Assembly: GCA_947039985.1 (NCBI GenBank)
Contig: CAMRAP010000090.1
Location: forward strand, 1-7,023
Length of the DNA: 7,023 bases
Direction of reading: 5' to 3'
Source: an uncultured Odoribacter sp.
GTDB lineage: Bacteria; Bacteroidota; Bacteroidia; Bacteroidales; Marinifilaceae
The notes under the pieces are model-generated. The model was not told the DNA's origin, did not search any database, and worked only from the letters and a program-made list of their open reading frames with translations. Of the stretch, positions 5,882 through 7,023 are shown piece after piece (position 1 is the first letter of the stretch; each line of letters begins with the position of its first letter). Position numbers and translations under genes: made by a program.

Positions 5882-6469
5882 ATGAATAACTTAAAAGTCT
5901 TAACCAACGGCATATTTCGGGAAAATCCGATTTTTGTATTGTTGTTGGGTATGTGTCCTACTTTGGGAGTAACTACTTCTGCCATCAACGGAATGGGGAT
6001 GGGACTGGCTACAACTTTCGTACTCGTGATGGCGAATCTGGTCATTTCATTGGTTGCCAATATCATACCAGATAAAATTCGTATCCCAGCTTTCATCGTT
6101 ATTATCGCAGCCTTTGTGACTGTTGTAGATATGTCTATGGCAGCTTATCTACCTGCACTTCACGAATCATTAGGATTATTTATTCCTCTGATTGTTGTCA
6201 ACTGTATTGTTTTGGGACGTGCTGAATCATTCGCATCAAAAAACAAAGCACTACTTTCTGTACTAGACGGCGTGGGAATGGGCTTAGGATTCACACTTGC
6301 CCTAACTATTTTAGGTGTTATACGTGAGCTACTTGGAAGTGGAAAAGCTTTTAACTTCATTATTTTCAATGAAAATTATGGTATGTTGATTTTTGTTCTT
6401 GCCCCAGGTGCTTTTATTGCACTAGGCTATTTAATTGCTATTGTTAACAAAATTAGAAATACAAATTAA
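5882..6469 (+). CDS. rnfE: Rnf complex subunit RnfE, integral membrane protein
   Basis: RnfE (NqrD homologue) is a small, very hydrophobic subunit of about six membrane helices that pairs with RnfA in pseudo-symmetric inverted arrangement. The 195-residue product has the signature ENPIFVLLLGMCPTLGV with Cys25, and VVNCIVLGRAESFASKN with Cys108. By analogy with Nqr and Rnf structures these cysteines, with the matching pair in RnfA, hold the Fe-S cluster in the middle of the membrane that passes electrons across it. It starts 14 bases after rnfG with an A-rich leader and ends one base before the rnfA ATG, which suggests translational coupling of the two paralogues. Confidence 0.97.
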   Translation: MNNLKVLTNGIFRENPIFVLLLGMCPTLGVTTSAINGMGMGLATTFVLVMANLVISLVANIIPDKIRIPAFIVIIAAFVTVVDMSMAAYLPALHESLGLFIPLIVVNCIVLGRAESFASKNKALLSVLDGVGMGLGFTLALTILGVIRELLGSGKAFNFIIFNENYGMLIFVLAPGAFIALGYLIAIVNKIRNTN

Positions 6470-6470
6470 T

Positions 6471-7023
6471 ATGGAATATGTATTGATATTTATCGCAGCA
6501 GTATTTGTTAATAACATCGTACTGGCACAGTTCTTAGGTATTTGTCCATTCCTTGGAGTATCTAAAAACGTCACAACAGCTTTAGGCATGACTAGTGCTG
6601 TAACTTTTGTTATGATATTAGCCACTTTGGTTACTTTTATTGTTCAAAAAACGGTTCTGGATCCTTTTGGGATTGGCTATATGCAAACCATTACTTTTAT
6701 TTTAATCATTGCAGCCTTAGTTCAAATGGTTGAAATTATCCTAAAAAAAGTAAGTCCTTCTCTATACCAAGCATTAGGTGTATTTCTACCTTTAATAACC
6801 ACAAACTGTGCCGTATTAGGAGTTGCTATCATGGTTATTCAAAAAAATTACAACTTAATCGAATCTTTGGTATTTGCAGCATCGACAGCCATTGGATTTG
6901 GTGTTGCATTAGTTATTTTTGCCGGTATCCGTGAGCACCTTGAATTGGTTTCAATTCCGAAGGGAATGAAAGGATCGCCCATTGCACTAATAACTGCTGG
7001 CCTACTTGCTATGGCATTTATGG
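6471..7023 (+). CDS. rnfA: Rnf complex subunit RnfA, integral membrane protein (3' end outside window)
   Basis: Translation from the ATG at 6471 gives 184 codons still open at the right edge; the family is usually about 190-193 residues, so only the last few are missing. It is the paralogue of RnfE (NqrE homologue), with NNIVLAQFLGICPFLGV and Cys25, and ITTNCAVLGVAI with Cys113, at matching places to RnfE Cys25 and Cys108. It should form the membrane Fe-S site with RnfE. Further family marks are IGFGVALVIFAGIREHLE (141-158). The gap to rnfE is one base. It is the last rnf gene expected for this B-C-D-G-E-A order; what follows lies outside the window. Confidence 0.97.
   Translation, partial: MEYVLIFIAAVFVNNIVLAQFLGICPFLGVSKNVTTALGMTSAVTFVMILATLVTFIVQKTVLDPFGIGYMQTITFILIIAALVQMVEIILKKVSPSLYQALGVFLPLITTNCAVLGVAIMVIQKNYNLIESLVFAASTAIGFGVALVIFAGIREHLELVSIPKGMKGSPIALITAGLLAMAFM

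Noticed and set aside
1818..6625. Minus-strand and alternate-frame ORFs of 64-108 codons inside the rnf genes
   Set aside because: All lie inside well-identified rnf genes in other frames and lack family features.

Overview
The window is about 7 kb of AT-rich DNA carrying two divergent transcription units. Protein sequences, gene order (rseC-rnfB-C-D-G-E-A), a -7 box of the TAnnTTTG type and the lack of strong Shine-Dalgarno sequences all point to a member of the Bacteroidota, most likely Bacteroidales. I cannot name the genus.

Left part (1-775, minus strand): the first 192 codons of trpB (tryptophan synthase beta), running off the left edge. Its upstream leader is a complete ribosome-mediated tryptophan attenuator. 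It has a 26-codon leader peptide with tandem Trp codons (695-775). Overlapping it is a stem-loop (714-739) that sequesters an antiterminator strand. An intrinsic terminator (637-671) lies between the leader peptide and trpB. A 10-bp pairing between 714-723 and 648-657 is mutually exclusive with both hairpins. This control element is the most interesting non-protein signal in the window, and the 60-aa ORF list does not contain the leader peptide.

Middle (about 776-1292): a divergent intergenic region. It holds a weak candidate trp promoter, an imperfect dyad at 801-827, about 380 bases in which I see no supported gene, and a convincing Bacteroidota promoter (1241-1269) just ahead of the right-hand operon.

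Right part (1293-7023, plus strand): seven tightly packed genes, rseC, rnfB, rnfC, rnfD, rnfG, rnfE and rnfA (the last cut by the right edge). Gaps range from a 1-base overlap to 14 bases. Together they encode the membrane-bound Rnf complex, which couples electron transfer between ferredoxin and NAD to Na+ or H+ movement. RnfB takes electrons from ferredoxin through its Fe-S clusters, RnfA/RnfE and the flavinylated RnfD/RnfG carry them across the membrane, and RnfC handles NAD(H). RseC is a small Cys-containing membrane protein that commonly travels with rnf. Two features stand out: a long acidic, Pro/Thr/Val-rich tail on RnfB, and a second flavinylation-like SGAT motif at the very C-terminus of RnfG.
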